A DNA stretch of 34,382 nucleotides, taken from Lachnospiraceae bacterium (GTDB taxonomy: Bacteria; Bacillota; Clostridia; Lachnospirales; Lachnospiraceae). Shown piece after piece: positions 7,619 through 15,630 of this stretch. A model generated the notes under the pieces. The model was not told the DNA's origin. It worked only from the letters and a program-made list of their open reading frames with translations, and ran no database searches. The DNA is taken from assembly GCA_009911195.1 (NCBI GenBank), contig QXWV01000037.1:1-34382 (forward strand), read 5' to 3'. A program made the position numbers and the translations under genes. Each line of letters begins with the position of its first letter. The first letter of the stretch is position 1.

Positions 7619-8229
7619 GACTGGAATTAACAGAAAATGATGTGTTATTGCTGAAGCTGGCAGGCAGCATCCTGATTGCATTTCTTGTAATCCGGTTTCT
7701 GCTGATGCCCGGAATTGAGCGTTTTCAGGAAAATTGCATACAAAGGGATGAGCTGGAGGAAACAGCGGACGGGATGCAGGCATCCATTGACGGAATCCCG
7801 GTACTGAAACAGGAAATCGAAGAAAGACAAAAAAAATTGGAAGAAGTATCTTCCGTTTATTATGAGCATATGGAAAACCATCAGGTGGACGAACTGCTGA
7901 CAGGGCTTGCCTTAAAGCATGGGCTTTTCCCTGTATCCCTTTCCATAGAAGGGGCAGCCCCAAAAATCCCGCCGGCCTATCTGTATGGCGTAACGGCAGG
8001 CAGCGCGCAAATCCCTTCGGAGAACTACATACAGACTGCAGCGGGGAATATGGTTCTTCGGGGCGAAGAATCCAGGCTTTTTAGCTTCCTGGATGATGTG
8101 GAAACGAATTACCCCGCCCTCCGTCTATGCAGTATGAAAATGAACCAACAAATATATTTTGACGAAGACTGGAATGTCATCGACCAGCCGGACATGAGCT
8201 GTGGGCTGGAAGTATATATGCACGAATAA
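7615..8229 (+). CDS. pilO: PilO-like type IV pilus assembly protein
   Basis: A 204-residue bitopic membrane protein starts at ATG 7615 inside the pilMN stop, with GGAGGT upstream. It has a short cytoplasmic N-terminus and a membrane helix at about residues 13-33 (LKLAGSILIAFLVIRFLLM). A coiled-coil region rich in Glu, Lys and Gln runs to about residue 80 (LKQEIEERQKKLEEVSSVYYE). A ferredoxin-like C-terminal domain follows (NMVLRGEESRLFSFLDDVETNYPALRL). This order and the position behind PilN define PilO, which pairs with PilN to link the ATPase/PilM side with the pilin side. Sequence conservation in PilO is low, so the call leans on layout and context. Confidence 0.8.
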   Translation: MRLELTENDVLLLKLAGSILIAFLVIRFLLMPGIERFQENCIQRDELEETADGMQASIDGIPVLKQEIEERQKKLEEVSSVYYEHMENHQVDELLTGLALKHGLFPVSLSIEGAAPKIPPAYLYGVTAGSAQIPSENYIQTAAGNMVLRGEESRLFSFLDDVETNYPALRLCSMKMNQQIYFDEDWNVIDQPDMSCGLEVYMHE

Positions 8230-8288
8230 TCGCTTTGAGGATACGGCCGTAGATTGTGCTGTAAAGTGAAAGCTGCCGGAAGGGAATT

Positions 8289-8308
8289 TGCGGAACTGGA
8301 ATAGGAGG
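8289..8308 (+). repeat. copy of the leader motif containing the pilB ribosome binding site
   Basis: TGCGGAACTGGAATAGGAGG ends in the AGGAGG Shine-Dalgarno of pilB, eight bases before the TTG start. Apart from its 3' end it matches the copies before pilMN (6064) and the PH-domain gene (18322). The preceding 60 bases contain only weak complementarity, so the hairpin seen at the other loci is not obvious here. Confidence 0.65.
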
Positions 8309-8316
8309 TTAATATT

Positions 8317-9993
8317 TTGAGGACGAATTTGAGGATTGGGGAAATACTGGCGGAAAGAGGATATGTGGATGCCCGGCAAATGGAAGAGGCGCTGGCTTAC
8401 CAAAAGGAGCACCGGGATAAACGGGTAGGCCAGATTCTGATAGAGCTGAAATTTGTGACGGAGCAGCAGGTGCTGGAAGCGCTGGCCAGCAGGCTGGAAC
8501 TGGAGATTGTAGATGTGGCATCCCAGCAGGTAGATTTGGAAGCCGTAGCCATGGTGGATAAGGAGTTGGCGGAAAAAAATCTTTTCCTCCCCTTAAACGT
8601 GAAAAACCGTACTATGCTTTTAGTGACCAATGACCCCTTGAACTATTTTGCTTTGGAGGAGGTTCGTCAGCAGACCGGCTGCTATCTGCATATTTTGCTC
8701 AGCGAGGAAAAACCTCTGCGGCAGGCCATTTCCTACTATTTTGCGGAAGTGGGCGCCAGGCAGGCGGCAACTAAGGCAAATGCCGGGTTTGTAGCGGATG
8801 AATTGGATGACTTTGATTTGACGGAACTGGAAAATGTGGATGAAGAGGCTCCTATTATCAATTTGCTTAACAGCCTGGTGGAAAGAGCCATCAAAAGCAA
8901 TGCCAGCGATATCCATATTGAACCTTTTGACAGGAAAACCAAAGTCAGGATGCGAATTGACGGCGTGATTTTAGAATATGTCTCCCTGCAAAGAAACGTG
9001 CATCAGCCGTTGATTGCCCGTATTAAAATCATGGCGAATCTGGATATTGCAGAAAAGAGAATTCCTCAGGACGGCCATTTCCGGGTGAGGACGGAAAACG
9101 GGCATGTAAATATCCGTGTGTCCATCATGCCTACCGTATTCGGGGAAAAAGCAGTGCTGCGTCTGCTTACTTCTTCTGGCCAGTTGGACCATGCGGACCA
9201 GTTTGGCATGGATGACGAAAGCTATCAGCAGTTTTTGCCCCTGTTAAACTGCCCGAACGGTATTATATATATTACAGGGCCTACCGGAAGCGGAAAATCC
9301 ACTACTTTATATATGATATTGGAACATCTTTCCCACAGGATGTTAAATATTTCCACTATTGAGGACCCGGTGGAAAAAAATGTACAGGGAATCAACCAGA
9401 CACAGGTAAATCCGGTGGCCGGCCTTACCTTTGAAGCCGGGCTGCGTGCATTGCTGCGACAGGACCCGGATATCATCATGGTAGGTGAAACCAGGGATGG
9501 TGAAACCGCAGAAATTTCTGTCCGTGCAGCCATTACCGGGCATGTGGTGCTCAGTACCCTCCATACGAATGATGCGGCATCCAGTATCGTCCGCCTGGGC
9601 GATATGGGTGTGGAAAATTATCTGATTGCTAACTCTCTTGTGGGTATGGTGGCTCAACGCCTGATGCGGAAGGTGTGCCCTAATTGTAGCCAGGAAATGG
9701 AAACCACACCGGAGGAGCGGAAGCTGTTAGGTGAGGATGTAGAGAAAATCCGCCGGGGAAGGGGCTGTATCCAATGCAATAATACAGGCTACAAGGGGAG
9801 AACCGCCATCCATGAAATTATCGCTGTGGACGCTAATGTGCGCCATATGATTAGCGACAGGGCTTCCATGGATGAAGTGGTAGCCTATGCCCGGAAATAC
9901 CAGAAGATGCGCACTTTGAAGGAGAACGGGTTAAAGCTGGTGAAAGCAGGAATCAGTACCCCGGAAGAACTTTTGAAGATTGCATACGAATAA
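8317..9993 (+). CDS. pilB: type IV pilus assembly ATPase PilB
   Basis: A 558-residue GspE/PilB family secretion ATPase starts at TTG 8317 after AGGAGG. It powers pilus extension through PilC. The N-terminal T2SSE-N/MshEN domain contains IGEILAERGYVDARQMEEAL. The catalytic domain shows Walker A GPTGSGKST at residues 321-329, an Asp box and the Walker B region RQDPDIIMVGETRDGETA. The His box STLHTNDA follows. A zinc-binding pair of CxxC motifs (CPNC at 454 and CIQC at 484, followed by GYKGR) separates extension-type PilB from PilT, which lacks them. It is the last gene of the pilus run; a hairpin and T-run follow. Confidence 0.96.
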   Translation: MRTNLRIGEILAERGYVDARQMEEALAYQKEHRDKRVGQILIELKFVTEQQVLEALASRLELEIVDVASQQVDLEAVAMVDKELAEKNLFLPLNVKNRTMLLVTNDPLNYFALEEVRQQTGCYLHILLSEEKPLRQAISYYFAEVGARQAATKANAGFVADELDDFDLTELENVDEEAPIINLLNSLVERAIKSNASDIHIEPFDRKTKVRMRIDGVILEYVSLQRNVHQPLIARIKIMANLDIAEKRIPQDGHFRVRTENGHVNIRVSIMPTVFGEKAVLRLLTSSGQLDHADQFGMDDESYQQFLPLLNCPNGIIYITGPTGSGKSTTLYMILEHLSHRMLNISTIEDPVEKNVQGINQTQVNPVAGLTFEAGLRALLRQDPDIIMVGETRDGETAEISVRAAITGHVVLSTLHTNDAASSIVRLGDMGVENYLIANSLVGMVAQRLMRKVCPNCSQEMETTPEERKLLGEDVEKIRRGRGCIQCNNTGYKGRTAIHEIIAVDANVRHMISDRASMDEVVAYARKYQKMRTLKENGLKLVKAGISTPEELLKIAYE

Positions 9994-10038
9994 GGAAGCT
10001 TACAGGAGTTCAAGCAAAGATATGTATAAATCCGGGAT

Positions 10039-10137
10039 TCTGCCTCTCCGTACAACGAAAGAGAGGCAGATGTGTCAGCAAGCTGACGGACGCCCGGCGC
10101 ACGAGTAGGGAAGATGGCTCTTCTCTACTTTATTTTT
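10039..10137 (+). terminator. hairpin array ending in an intrinsic terminator behind pilB
   Basis: Three successive hairpins are visible. TCTGCCTCTC (10039-10048) pairs with GAGAGGCAGA (10061-10070). GTCAGC (10074-10079) faces GCTGAC (10082-10087), although with only two bases between them. GTAGGGAAGA (10105-10114) pairs with TCTTCTCTAC (10119-10128) around TGGC and is followed by TTTATTTTT. The last is a classic intrinsic terminator for the pilus transcript. The first two are not needed for termination. CGGGATT (10033-10039) could also pair with AATCCCG (10153-10159), enclosing the array. Confidence 0.8.
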
Positions 10138-10167
10138 GGCCATAAAAAATATAATCCCGCATAAAAC

Positions 10168-10196
10168 TTGACATTATGAAAAAACAAGCGCAAAAT
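10168..10196 (+). promoter_or_regulatory. SigA-type promoter for the CobW gene pair
   Basis: TTGACA at 10168-10173 is a perfect -35 box. After 17 bases CAAAAT (10191-10196) is a weaker -10 (4 of 6). It lies just after the pilB terminator and about 60 bases before the first CobW ATG. I see no Zur-type operator palindrome around it. Confidence 0.55.
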
Positions 10197-10257
10197 ACAT
10201 TAAGAGTAAGGTTAAAAGTGCATAGAATAACGGACATAGAAAGGAGCGCATATAGAA

Positions 10258-11463
10258 ATGGCTAAGATTGATATTGTTTCCGGCTTTTTAGGGGCTGGGA
10301 AGACTACATTGATAAAGAAGCTGTTGAAAGAGGCTTTGACAGATACAAAAGTAGTGCTTATAGAAAACGAATTTGGAGAAATCGGCATTGACGGAGGATT
10401 TTTGAAGGAAGCGGGGATTGAAATTAAGGAGATGAATTCCGGCTGTATCTGCTGTTCTTTAGTGGGGGATTTTGGCACATCCCTGAAAGAAGTATTGGAG
10501 ACATATGCCCCTGAAAGGATTTTAATAGAGCCTTCAGGGGTAGGGAAGCTGTCGGATGTGATGAAGGCAGTACAGAATGTGGTAGCGGATGCAGAGGTGG
10601 AATTGAACAGTGCAGTGGCGGTAGTGGATGCCATGAAATGTAAAATGTATATTAAAAATTTCGGGGAATTTTTTATCAATCAGATAGAAAATGCAGGAAC
10701 TATTATCTTAAGCCGGACAGGGAAAACCAGTGAGGAGAAACTGGCGGCCTGTGTGGATATGATAAGGGAGCATAACCCGAAAGCAACAATAGTGACAACT
10801 CCCTGGGAAGAACTGGACGGAAAGGATATCCTGGAAACAATCGAAGGCGCGAAGGACCTGGAAGCGGAACTGATGGAAGAAGTGCGCAGAAGACATCAAC
10901 AGGAAGAGCATCATCATGAGCATGGGCCAGAGTGTACATGCGGATGCCATGGACACCACCATGATGAAGAGGAATGCGGTCATGGGCATCATCATGATGA
11001 AGAGGAATGCTGCCATGGGCATCACCATGATGAAGGAGAAGAGAGCTGCCATGAGCATCATCACCATGAGGGAGAATGCTGCCACGGGCATCACCATGAT
11101 GAAGGAGAATGTGGCCATGAGCATCATCACCATGAAGGAGAATGCTGCCACGGGCATCATCATGAAGGCCATCACCATGCTGACGAAGTATTTACTAGCT
11201 GGGGTCTTGAGACGCCGGCGTCATATACGGCAGAAGAGATTGGAAAATTGTTGGAAGAACTGGGGCATGAGGAAGAATATGGCTTTGTACTCCGTGCGAA
11301 AGGGATGGTTTCTGCCGGTGACGGAACCTGGGTTTATTTTGATTATGTGCCGGAAGAGTGTGACATCAGGGAAGGGAAACCGGATGTAACGGGAAAAATA
11401 TGTGTAATCGGCTCCAATCTTGCGGAAGACAGGCTGCAAAAGCTGTTTGAAGTGCGGCACTGA
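10258..11463 (+). CDS. CobW/COG0523 family GTPase with a large His/Cys-rich metal-binding insert
   Basis: A 401-residue G3E-family P-loop GTPase starts at ATG 10258 after AAAGGAG. Such proteins are metal chaperones or insertases, many for zinc. The P-loop is GFLGAGKTT (residues 9-17), and the family metal site CxCC is Cys63-Cys66 (CICC). The guanine-recognition part is diverged (LSRTGKTSEEK where NKxD is usual). Residues of about 215-309 form a metal-binding region with about 38 His and 12 Cys in imperfect repeats such as GECCHGHHHDE. A CobW C-terminal domain follows (FTSWGLETPASYTAEEIGKLLEEL). Zinc, nickel or cobalt handling is likely; the metal cannot be read from sequence. It is followed by a second CobW-like gene after 32 bases. 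Confidence 0.9.
   Translation: MAKIDIVSGFLGAGKTTLIKKLLKEALTDTKVVLIENEFGEIGIDGGFLKEAGIEIKEMNSGCICCSLVGDFGTSLKEVLETYAPERILIEPSGVGKLSDVMKAVQNVVADAEVELNSAVAVVDAMKCKMYIKNFGEFFINQIENAGTIILSRTGKTSEEKLAACVDMIREHNPKATIVTTPWEELDGKDILETIEGAKDLEAELMEEVRRRHQQEEHHHEHGPECTCGCHGHHHDEEECGHGHHHDEEECCHGHHHDEGEESCHEHHHHEGECCHGHHHDEGECGHEHHHHEGECCHGHHHEGHHHADEVFTSWGLETPASYTAEEIGKLLEELGHEEEYGFVLRAKGMVSAGDGTWVYFDYVPEECDIREGKPDVTGKICVIGSNLAEDRLQKLFEVRH
10903..11184 (+). repeat. imperfect coding repeats for the His/Cys-rich insert
   Basis: Units of roughly 30-40 bases built on GAATGCTGCCATGGGCATCA-like sequence are repeated about seven times in frame. They encode blocks such as ECCHGHHHDEG. Copies differ by substitutions and by codon-length changes, so the tract has probably grown and shrunk by slippage or recombination. 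It creates long spurious open frames in other frames and on the minus strand. Confidence 0.75.
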
Positions 11464-11495
11464 GGCGAAAGGGAGAAATAAGACGGAGGTTATCG

Positions 11496-12425
11496 ATGAA
11501 ACCTGTTTATATCATTAATGGATTTTTGGAAAGCGGCAAAACGGAATTCATTTCCTATACGTTAGGGCAGCCTTATTTTCAGGTACAGGGAAAAACTCTT
11601 TTAATCCTTTGTGAAGAAGGGGAAGTGGAGTATGGGGATATATTGTTAAAAGGAAGCCGGACAGAACTGGAGCTGATTGAGGATGAGGAGGATTTTAACC
11701 CTTCCCATCTGATAGAGCTGGAGAAAAAGCATAAGCCGGAACGCGTTATTATAGAGTATAATGGCATGTGGAATTTTAAAAATATGAAACTGCCGTGGCA
11801 CTGGTCGGTGGAACAGCAGATAACAACAATCGATGCTTCCACATTCCCCATGTATTTTAACAATATGAAGACCTTTTTGGCAGAGATGGTGAGAAAGTCG
11901 GATTTGATTATTTTCAACCGCTGTGATGGCATTGAGGATTTGAATAATTACAAGAGGAATATAAAAGCCATTAATCAGAAGGCGGATATTGTTTTTGAAA
12001 CTTCGGAAGGGGAAATGGACGAAATCATGGAAGAAGATTTGCCATATAATCTGGAGGACGATGTGCTCGAACTGGATAATCAGGGATATGGCATCTGGTA
12101 TCTGGACTCCTTGGAACATCTGGAAAGATATGAGGGAAAGACGGTGAGCTTTATGGCAATGGTTTTAAAACCCAAAAGCTTTCCCAAAGGGTATTTCGTT
12201 CCGGGGAGAATGGCCATGACCTGCTGTGCGGACGATATGGCATTCCTTGGCTTTGCCTGTGCTTATGGGCAGTGTGATGCCCTGGAGGACAAGCAGTGGG
12301 TAAAAGTGACAGCGGTGGTGAAAAAGGAATATTTCGAGGATTACCAAGGGGAAGGGCCGGTATTGTATGCTTGCAGCGTGGAGGCAGCCCAGGCTCCGGA
12401 AGAAGAAGTTATCAGCTTTATATAA
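11496..12425 (+). CDS. CobW-like GTPase without CxCC, fused to a DUF1980/TIGR03943-like C-terminal domain
   Basis: A 309-residue protein starts at ATG 11496 after GACGGAGG. The N-terminus MKPVYIINGFLESGKTEF carries a P-loop (Gly9-Thr16) of the G3E type, and DLIIFNRCDG resembles the NKxD region. The CxCC metal motif of CobW proteins is absent, with LCEEGEVEYGD in the corresponding area. Residues of about 205-295 (TVSFMAMVLKPKSFPKGYFVPG, then MTCCADDMAFLGFACAYG and LEDKQWVKVTAVVKKEYFE) resemble the C-terminal part of DUF1980/TIGR03943 proteins. Those are usually encoded beside COG0523 GTPases and a partner permease; here the domain appears fused to a GTPase. A role in metal trafficking with the His-rich neighbour is inferred. 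Confidence 0.75.
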   Translation: MKPVYIINGFLESGKTEFISYTLGQPYFQVQGKTLLILCEEGEVEYGDILLKGSRTELELIEDEEDFNPSHLIELEKKHKPERVIIEYNGMWNFKNMKLPWHWSVEQQITTIDASTFPMYFNNMKTFLAEMVRKSDLIIFNRCDGIEDLNNYKRNIKAINQKADIVFETSEGEMDEIMEEDLPYNLEDDVLELDNQGYGIWYLDSLEHLERYEGKTVSFMAMVLKPKSFPKGYFVPGRMAMTCCADDMAFLGFACAYGQCDALEDKQWVKVTAVVKKEYFEDYQGEGPVLYACSVEAAQAPEEEVISFI

Positions 12426-12457
12426 TATGTAAACAGTTATCGGAAAAGGGAACGGAT

Positions 12458-13225
12458 ATGGCGGCGGAGAGCGAAAAGGAGCTGCAGCAGCTACAGAAGC
12501 GGCTGGCAGAACTTTCAAGGAAATCTTTTGAACACAACATTTATACCTACACGAATTTTTTAAGCATGGCGGAACTGGATGCATTTTATAGGATGCCCGT
12601 AGAGGACAAAGGGAATGATTATGAACTAAACGGGGGCAGGGAAGGCTGCGAGAGACAGATGCTCCGCTTCGGAAGCCCGGAAAGTGTTGGATATGAAGAA
12701 GAATATCCCATTGCCTGTTTGTCCATAAAGCCCCTGATGGAAAAATTTGCCGATGCGATGAGCCACAGGGATTTTCTTGGAGCATTGATGAACCTGGGAA
12801 TCGACAGAAGCAACCTGGGGGATATTTTTCTCGAAGGGAAATCTGCCTATGTGTTTTGTACCGAAAAAATAGCCCCTTATATTATGGAAAACCTGAACAA
12901 AGTGAAGCATACGAATGTGAAATGCAGCCTGGCTGATGCCCAGAAGGAACTTCCGGTGAAAGAGCCGGAGGAAATGCGTCTGACCGTGGCTTCGGAAAGG
13001 GCGGATGGGCTGGTTGCAAAGATTTATCATTTATCCCGAACCCAAAGTTTAGAGCTTTTCCGGGAAAAAAAGATATATGTGAACGGAAGAATCAATGAAA
13101 ACAATAGTTATGCGATGAAAAAGGGAGATATTGTTTCTGTACGCGGCTATGGCCGGTTTGTATACTACGGGGCGGACCATGAGACAAGGAAAGGGAAGTG
13201 GAGCGTGTTGGTGGGGGTGTACTAG
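12458..13225 (+). CDS. ylmH: YlmH-like RNA-binding protein with C-terminal S4 domain
   Basis: A 255-residue protein. I place the start at ATG 12458 after GAAAAGGG; the frame stays open upstream into the previous gene but that part has no family features. The N-terminal region (FEHNIYTYTNFLSMAELDAFY) and the middle part (RDFLGALMNLGIDRSNLGDIF) match the pattern of YlmH proteins. The C-terminus is an S4 RNA-binding domain (SRTQSLELFREKKIYVNGRI, then MKKGDIVSVRGYGRFVY). YlmH relatives bind ribosomes carrying peptidyl-tRNA and act in ribosome quality control; they are often encoded in the division cluster. Here the gene is instead next to CobW genes, so the usual division context is missing. Confidence 0.88.
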   Translation: MAAESEKELQQLQKRLAELSRKSFEHNIYTYTNFLSMAELDAFYRMPVEDKGNDYELNGGREGCERQMLRFGSPESVGYEEEYPIACLSIKPLMEKFADAMSHRDFLGALMNLGIDRSNLGDIFLEGKSAYVFCTEKIAPYIMENLNKVKHTNVKCSLADAQKELPVKEPEEMRLTVASERADGLVAKIYHLSRTQSLELFREKKIYVNGRINENNSYAMKKGDIVSVRGYGRFVYYGADHETRKGKWSVLVGVY

Positions 13226-13319
13226 TACATCGTTTTGCAAATAACCGGACAAAGCTTTGATACAGAGTATCGGAAGGGATGAATGGATTTTACAGGGGTA
13301 CAAGTAACAGGAGAAAGTT

Positions 13320-14228
13320 ATGTATTCATATACGATGGCACAGTGGTTGTTTTTCTTTTATTTTTATTGCTTTTTCGGATGGTGTTTTGAGTCCTCCTAT
13401 GTTTCGATAAAAAACAGGCATCCGGTGAACCGGGGATTCATGCGGGGGCCTTTTTTGCCCTTATATGGAAGCGGGGCGGTGATGATGCTGGTAGTGTCCA
13501 TGCCCTTCCAGCATAACCTGGTGCTGACTTATATCGCAGGATGTATCGGGGCAACCGTTCTGGAATATGTGACAGGGGTTGTGATGGAGGCTTTGTTTAA
13601 AGTAAGGTATTGGGATTATTCAAACCAGAAGTTCAATTTCCAGGGGCAGATTTGCCTAAGCTCCACGCTGGCATGGGGCGGGCTGACTATACTTATGACG
13701 AGAGTGGTGCATAGACCGGTGGAAGGGTTGGTGTTTTCCATACCGGATGGGGTGCTTTCGGCGGCAACCTTTGTACTGACCATATACATTGTAGCGGATT
13801 TCACGTTATCCTTTAAGGCGGCTATTGATTTGCGCGATGTCCTGGTGAAGATGGAAGCGGCAAAGGAAGAACTGGAGAGGGTACAAAAGCGTTTGGATGT
13901 GATTATTGCCCTTTCTAATGAGGAATGGGAAACGAAAAAGCAGGAGCGCAGCTTAAAAGCTGAAGAACTGATGGCCGGTATTGAAGAACGGCTGGGCAGC
14001 CTGAGAGAAAGAATCCAAAACGAAGTTTCCCTTTACCCTGATGGAATTAAGGAGGAAATCCAGGAACTTCGGATGAAATACAGAATCAGCGTAGAAAGAC
14101 GGTTTCAGATGGGGGCAGTGAAGAATTATAAGCAGATGTTGAAAGGAAATCCATCGATGGTATCCAAGCGGTTTAAGGAAGCCCTTCAGGAATTGAAGGA
14201 ATCTGTAGAAGAGAGGCGTAAAAAATAA
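13320..14228 (+). CDS. CmpB-family putative ABC-transporter type IV membrane protein with coiled-coil tail
   Basis: A 302-residue protein starts at ATG 13320 after CAGGAGAAAG. The N-terminal 170 residues are hydrophobic with about five membrane helices. They contain family hallmarks of PF06541: FFGWCFESSYVSIKNRHPVNRG, then GPFLPLYGSGAV, LEYVTGVVMEALFKVRYWDYS and FNFQGQICLSSTLAWGG. The remaining 130 residues are a long charged helix (AKEELERVQKRLDVI onward) that likely forms a coiled coil in the cytoplasm. The function of this family is not established despite its transporter-like name. It ends 18 bases before a bidirectional terminator and is the last gene of the plus-strand run. A shorter family member lies at 18753-19157. 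Confidence 0.85.
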   Translation: MYSYTMAQWLFFFYFYCFFGWCFESSYVSIKNRHPVNRGFMRGPFLPLYGSGAVMMLVVSMPFQHNLVLTYIAGCIGATVLEYVTGVVMEALFKVRYWDYSNQKFNFQGQICLSSTLAWGGLTILMTRVVHRPVEGLVFSIPDGVLSAATFVLTIYIVADFTLSFKAAIDLRDVLVKMEAAKEELERVQKRLDVIIALSNEEWETKKQERSLKAEELMAGIEERLGSLRERIQNEVSLYPDGIKEEIQELRMKYRISVERRFQMGAVKNYKQMLKGNPSMVSKRFKEALQELKESVEERRKK

Positions 14229-14246
14229 ATATCTAAAACTCCAGGC

Positions 14247-14272
14247 AAAAGGGCGCAGTTATGCGCCCTTTT
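14247..14272. terminator. bidirectional intrinsic terminator
   Basis: AAAAGGGCGCA, loop GTTA, TGCGCCCTTTT form a perfect stem that ends in four T on either strand. It serves the convergent CmpB-family gene (plus) and the PHP-domain gene (minus). The PHP stop codon lies in the loop (14259-14261), so the minus-strand stem overlaps the end of the coding sequence. Confidence 0.85.
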
Positions 14273-15134
14273 GATGGGTAGTATAGGAGTGCCCTGTAAA
14301 ACGGGCAAAGCATTTTTCCTTTAAGAAATTCCTGCGTTTGGAAGAATATTCGTAAAGGTTGTTAATCCTTAATTCTGTTTTCCGTTTATGGCGTTTGTAT
14401 AAAGCCAGGAATTTATTATAGAACCAGAAGGAATAAACAAGGACATTGTTTATGCGCCCAATTCTCTGTTTGGTAGTAAACATATATCGCTCCCCGCCGG
14501 AAGAAACGTTAGTTTCGGAACGGAGTGCGTGAATCAAGCTGGTTTCATCGGTGATTTCTGCTTCTATCATAGTATATCCCATGCCGGTGCAGAGCGCTTT
14601 GTGGGAATCGCTGCCGCCAATCCCTGGTTTATCGAAACGCTTTGCCAATTCGGCAGCGGCATTGTTGGATTCCGGCGATTCGCAGGCATTGTAGGTCTCG
14701 ATAAAATCAAAGCGTGAAATCAGATTCCGCGTTTTTTTGCCCCGTCTGGTATTCATAAGGCTTAAATATTTTTCGCCGCAGGGATGGGCTGGCCCCAGGA
14801 TACCGCCGAAATGGTGGACAATATCCACCAACAGGTTCACGGGAAGCCCCCGAAGCTCCAAAAGTGGAAGCTTTACCCCTGTGGGCATAATAACAATAAT
14901 ATGCCCGGCATCAATGGTATCATATTCGATGCCTTTCAGTACAGCAAAATCTTCCAGCTCCCTATGCTGGTTTTTAATATTTTTCATGTAATGGCGGTAG
15001 GCTTTATAAGAATTGTGGTCCGTAATCAGCATACCCTGGTATCCTTTTTCTCGGAGAGAAAGGATTGTCTCGTAAAGTGTGACTTTGCCATCTAAAGAGC
15101 CTTCCTTTGTATGGCAGTGCATATCCAGCTTCAA
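14259..15134 (-). CDS. PHP-domain metal-dependent phosphoesterase
   Basis: A 291-residue protein starts at TTG 15134 on the minus strand, about six bases after AAGGTG. The start MKLDMHCHTKEGSLDG is the first PHP motif (His6 and His8 as metal ligands). ITDHNSYKAY (second motif), KGIEYDTIDAGHIIVI (Glu and His ligands) and GPAHPCGEKY follow, then IGGSDSHKALCTGMGYT near residue 195. All metal-ligand motifs are present, so it should be active on a phosphate ester such as a nucleotide or sugar phosphate; the substrate is unknown. A basic C-terminal tail of about 75 residues (YKRHKRKTELRINNL) is extra to the core domain and could bind nucleic acid or membrane. It starts 15 bases after pyrI, so it is likely in the pyrBI operon. 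Confidence 0.88.
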   Translation of the reverse strand: MKLDMHCHTKEGSLDGKVTLYETILSLREKGYQGMLITDHNSYKAYRHYMKNIKNQHRELEDFAVLKGIEYDTIDAGHIIVIMPTGVKLPLLELRGLPVNLLVDIVHHFGGILGPAHPCGEKYLSLMNTRRGKKTRNLISRFDFIETYNACESPESNNAAAELAKRFDKPGIGGSDSHKALCTGMGYTMIEAEITDETSLIHALRSETNVSSGGERYMFTTKQRIGRINNVLVYSFWFYNKFLALYKRHKRKTELRINNLYEYSSKRRNFLKEKCFARFTGHSYTTHQKGA

Positions 15135-15149
15135 ACCGACACCTTCTTT

Positions 15150-15581
15150 CTACAGCCGCTTGCTGCATTTTTCTTCACAGTATTTGCAACGGTAAATTTC
15201 CTTTTTTTCATCGGAAAGGACAAATATATGGGGCAGCCCTTGTTCGATGGAAGTGATGCACCGGGGGTTTTTGCATTTGATGATATTGCGTATTTCCTTG
15301 GGGAGGGTAAGCTCCCTCTTGTCTACGATTTCCCCGTCTTTAATGACATTTACCGTAATGTTGTGGTCGATAAACGCAAGCACATCTAAATTAAGGGCAT
15401 TGATATCGCATTCCACTTTAAGGATATCTTTTTTCCCTTTTTTATTGCTTCTGGCATTTTTGATAATAGCAACCGGACAATCCAGTTTGTCCAACTGTAA
15501 ATGATGATATAAAGAAAGGCTTTTTCCCGCTGCTATATGGTCTAAAACGAAACCTTCTTCGATTTTTCCTACGTTTAACAT
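15150..15581 (-). CDS. pyrI: aspartate carbamoyltransferase regulatory subunit
   Basis: A 143-residue protein starts at ATG 15581 on the minus strand after AAAGGAG. PyrI binds nucleotides (CTP, ATP) and controls the catalytic PyrB trimers. The N-terminal allosteric domain begins MLNVGKIEEGFVLDHIAAGKS. The C-terminal zinc domain has the four-Cys pattern CKNPRC and CKYCEEKC that contacts PyrB. It lies 49 bases after pyrB on the same strand. The presence of PyrI means the enzyme is of the allosteric class seen in enterobacteria, archaea and many Clostridia, unlike the PyrR-linked unregulated enzyme of Bacillus. Confidence 0.95.
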   Translation of the reverse strand: MLNVGKIEEGFVLDHIAAGKSLSLYHHLQLDKLDCPVAIIKNARSNKKGKKDILKVECDINALNLDVLAFIDHNITVNVIKDGEIVDKRELTLPKEIRNIIKCKNPRCITSIEQGLPHIFVLSDEKKEIYRCKYCEEKCSKRL

Positions 15582-15630
15582 AATATCAGTATATCTCCTT
15601 TATTTATTTTTTATGCCTGCTTTGGCGGGC

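Noticed and set aside
10708-11178. Minus-strand 156-codon open frame rich in Met, and a plus-strand frame at 10916-11389
   Set aside because: Both are by-products of the His-codon repeats in the CobW gene.
10903-11184. CRISPR-like array
   Set aside because: The repeats are in frame, have no unique spacers of constant length and encode protein.
12296-12457. N-terminal extension of the YlmH-like protein
   Set aside because: It lies inside the preceding GTPase gene in another frame and does not resemble the family.
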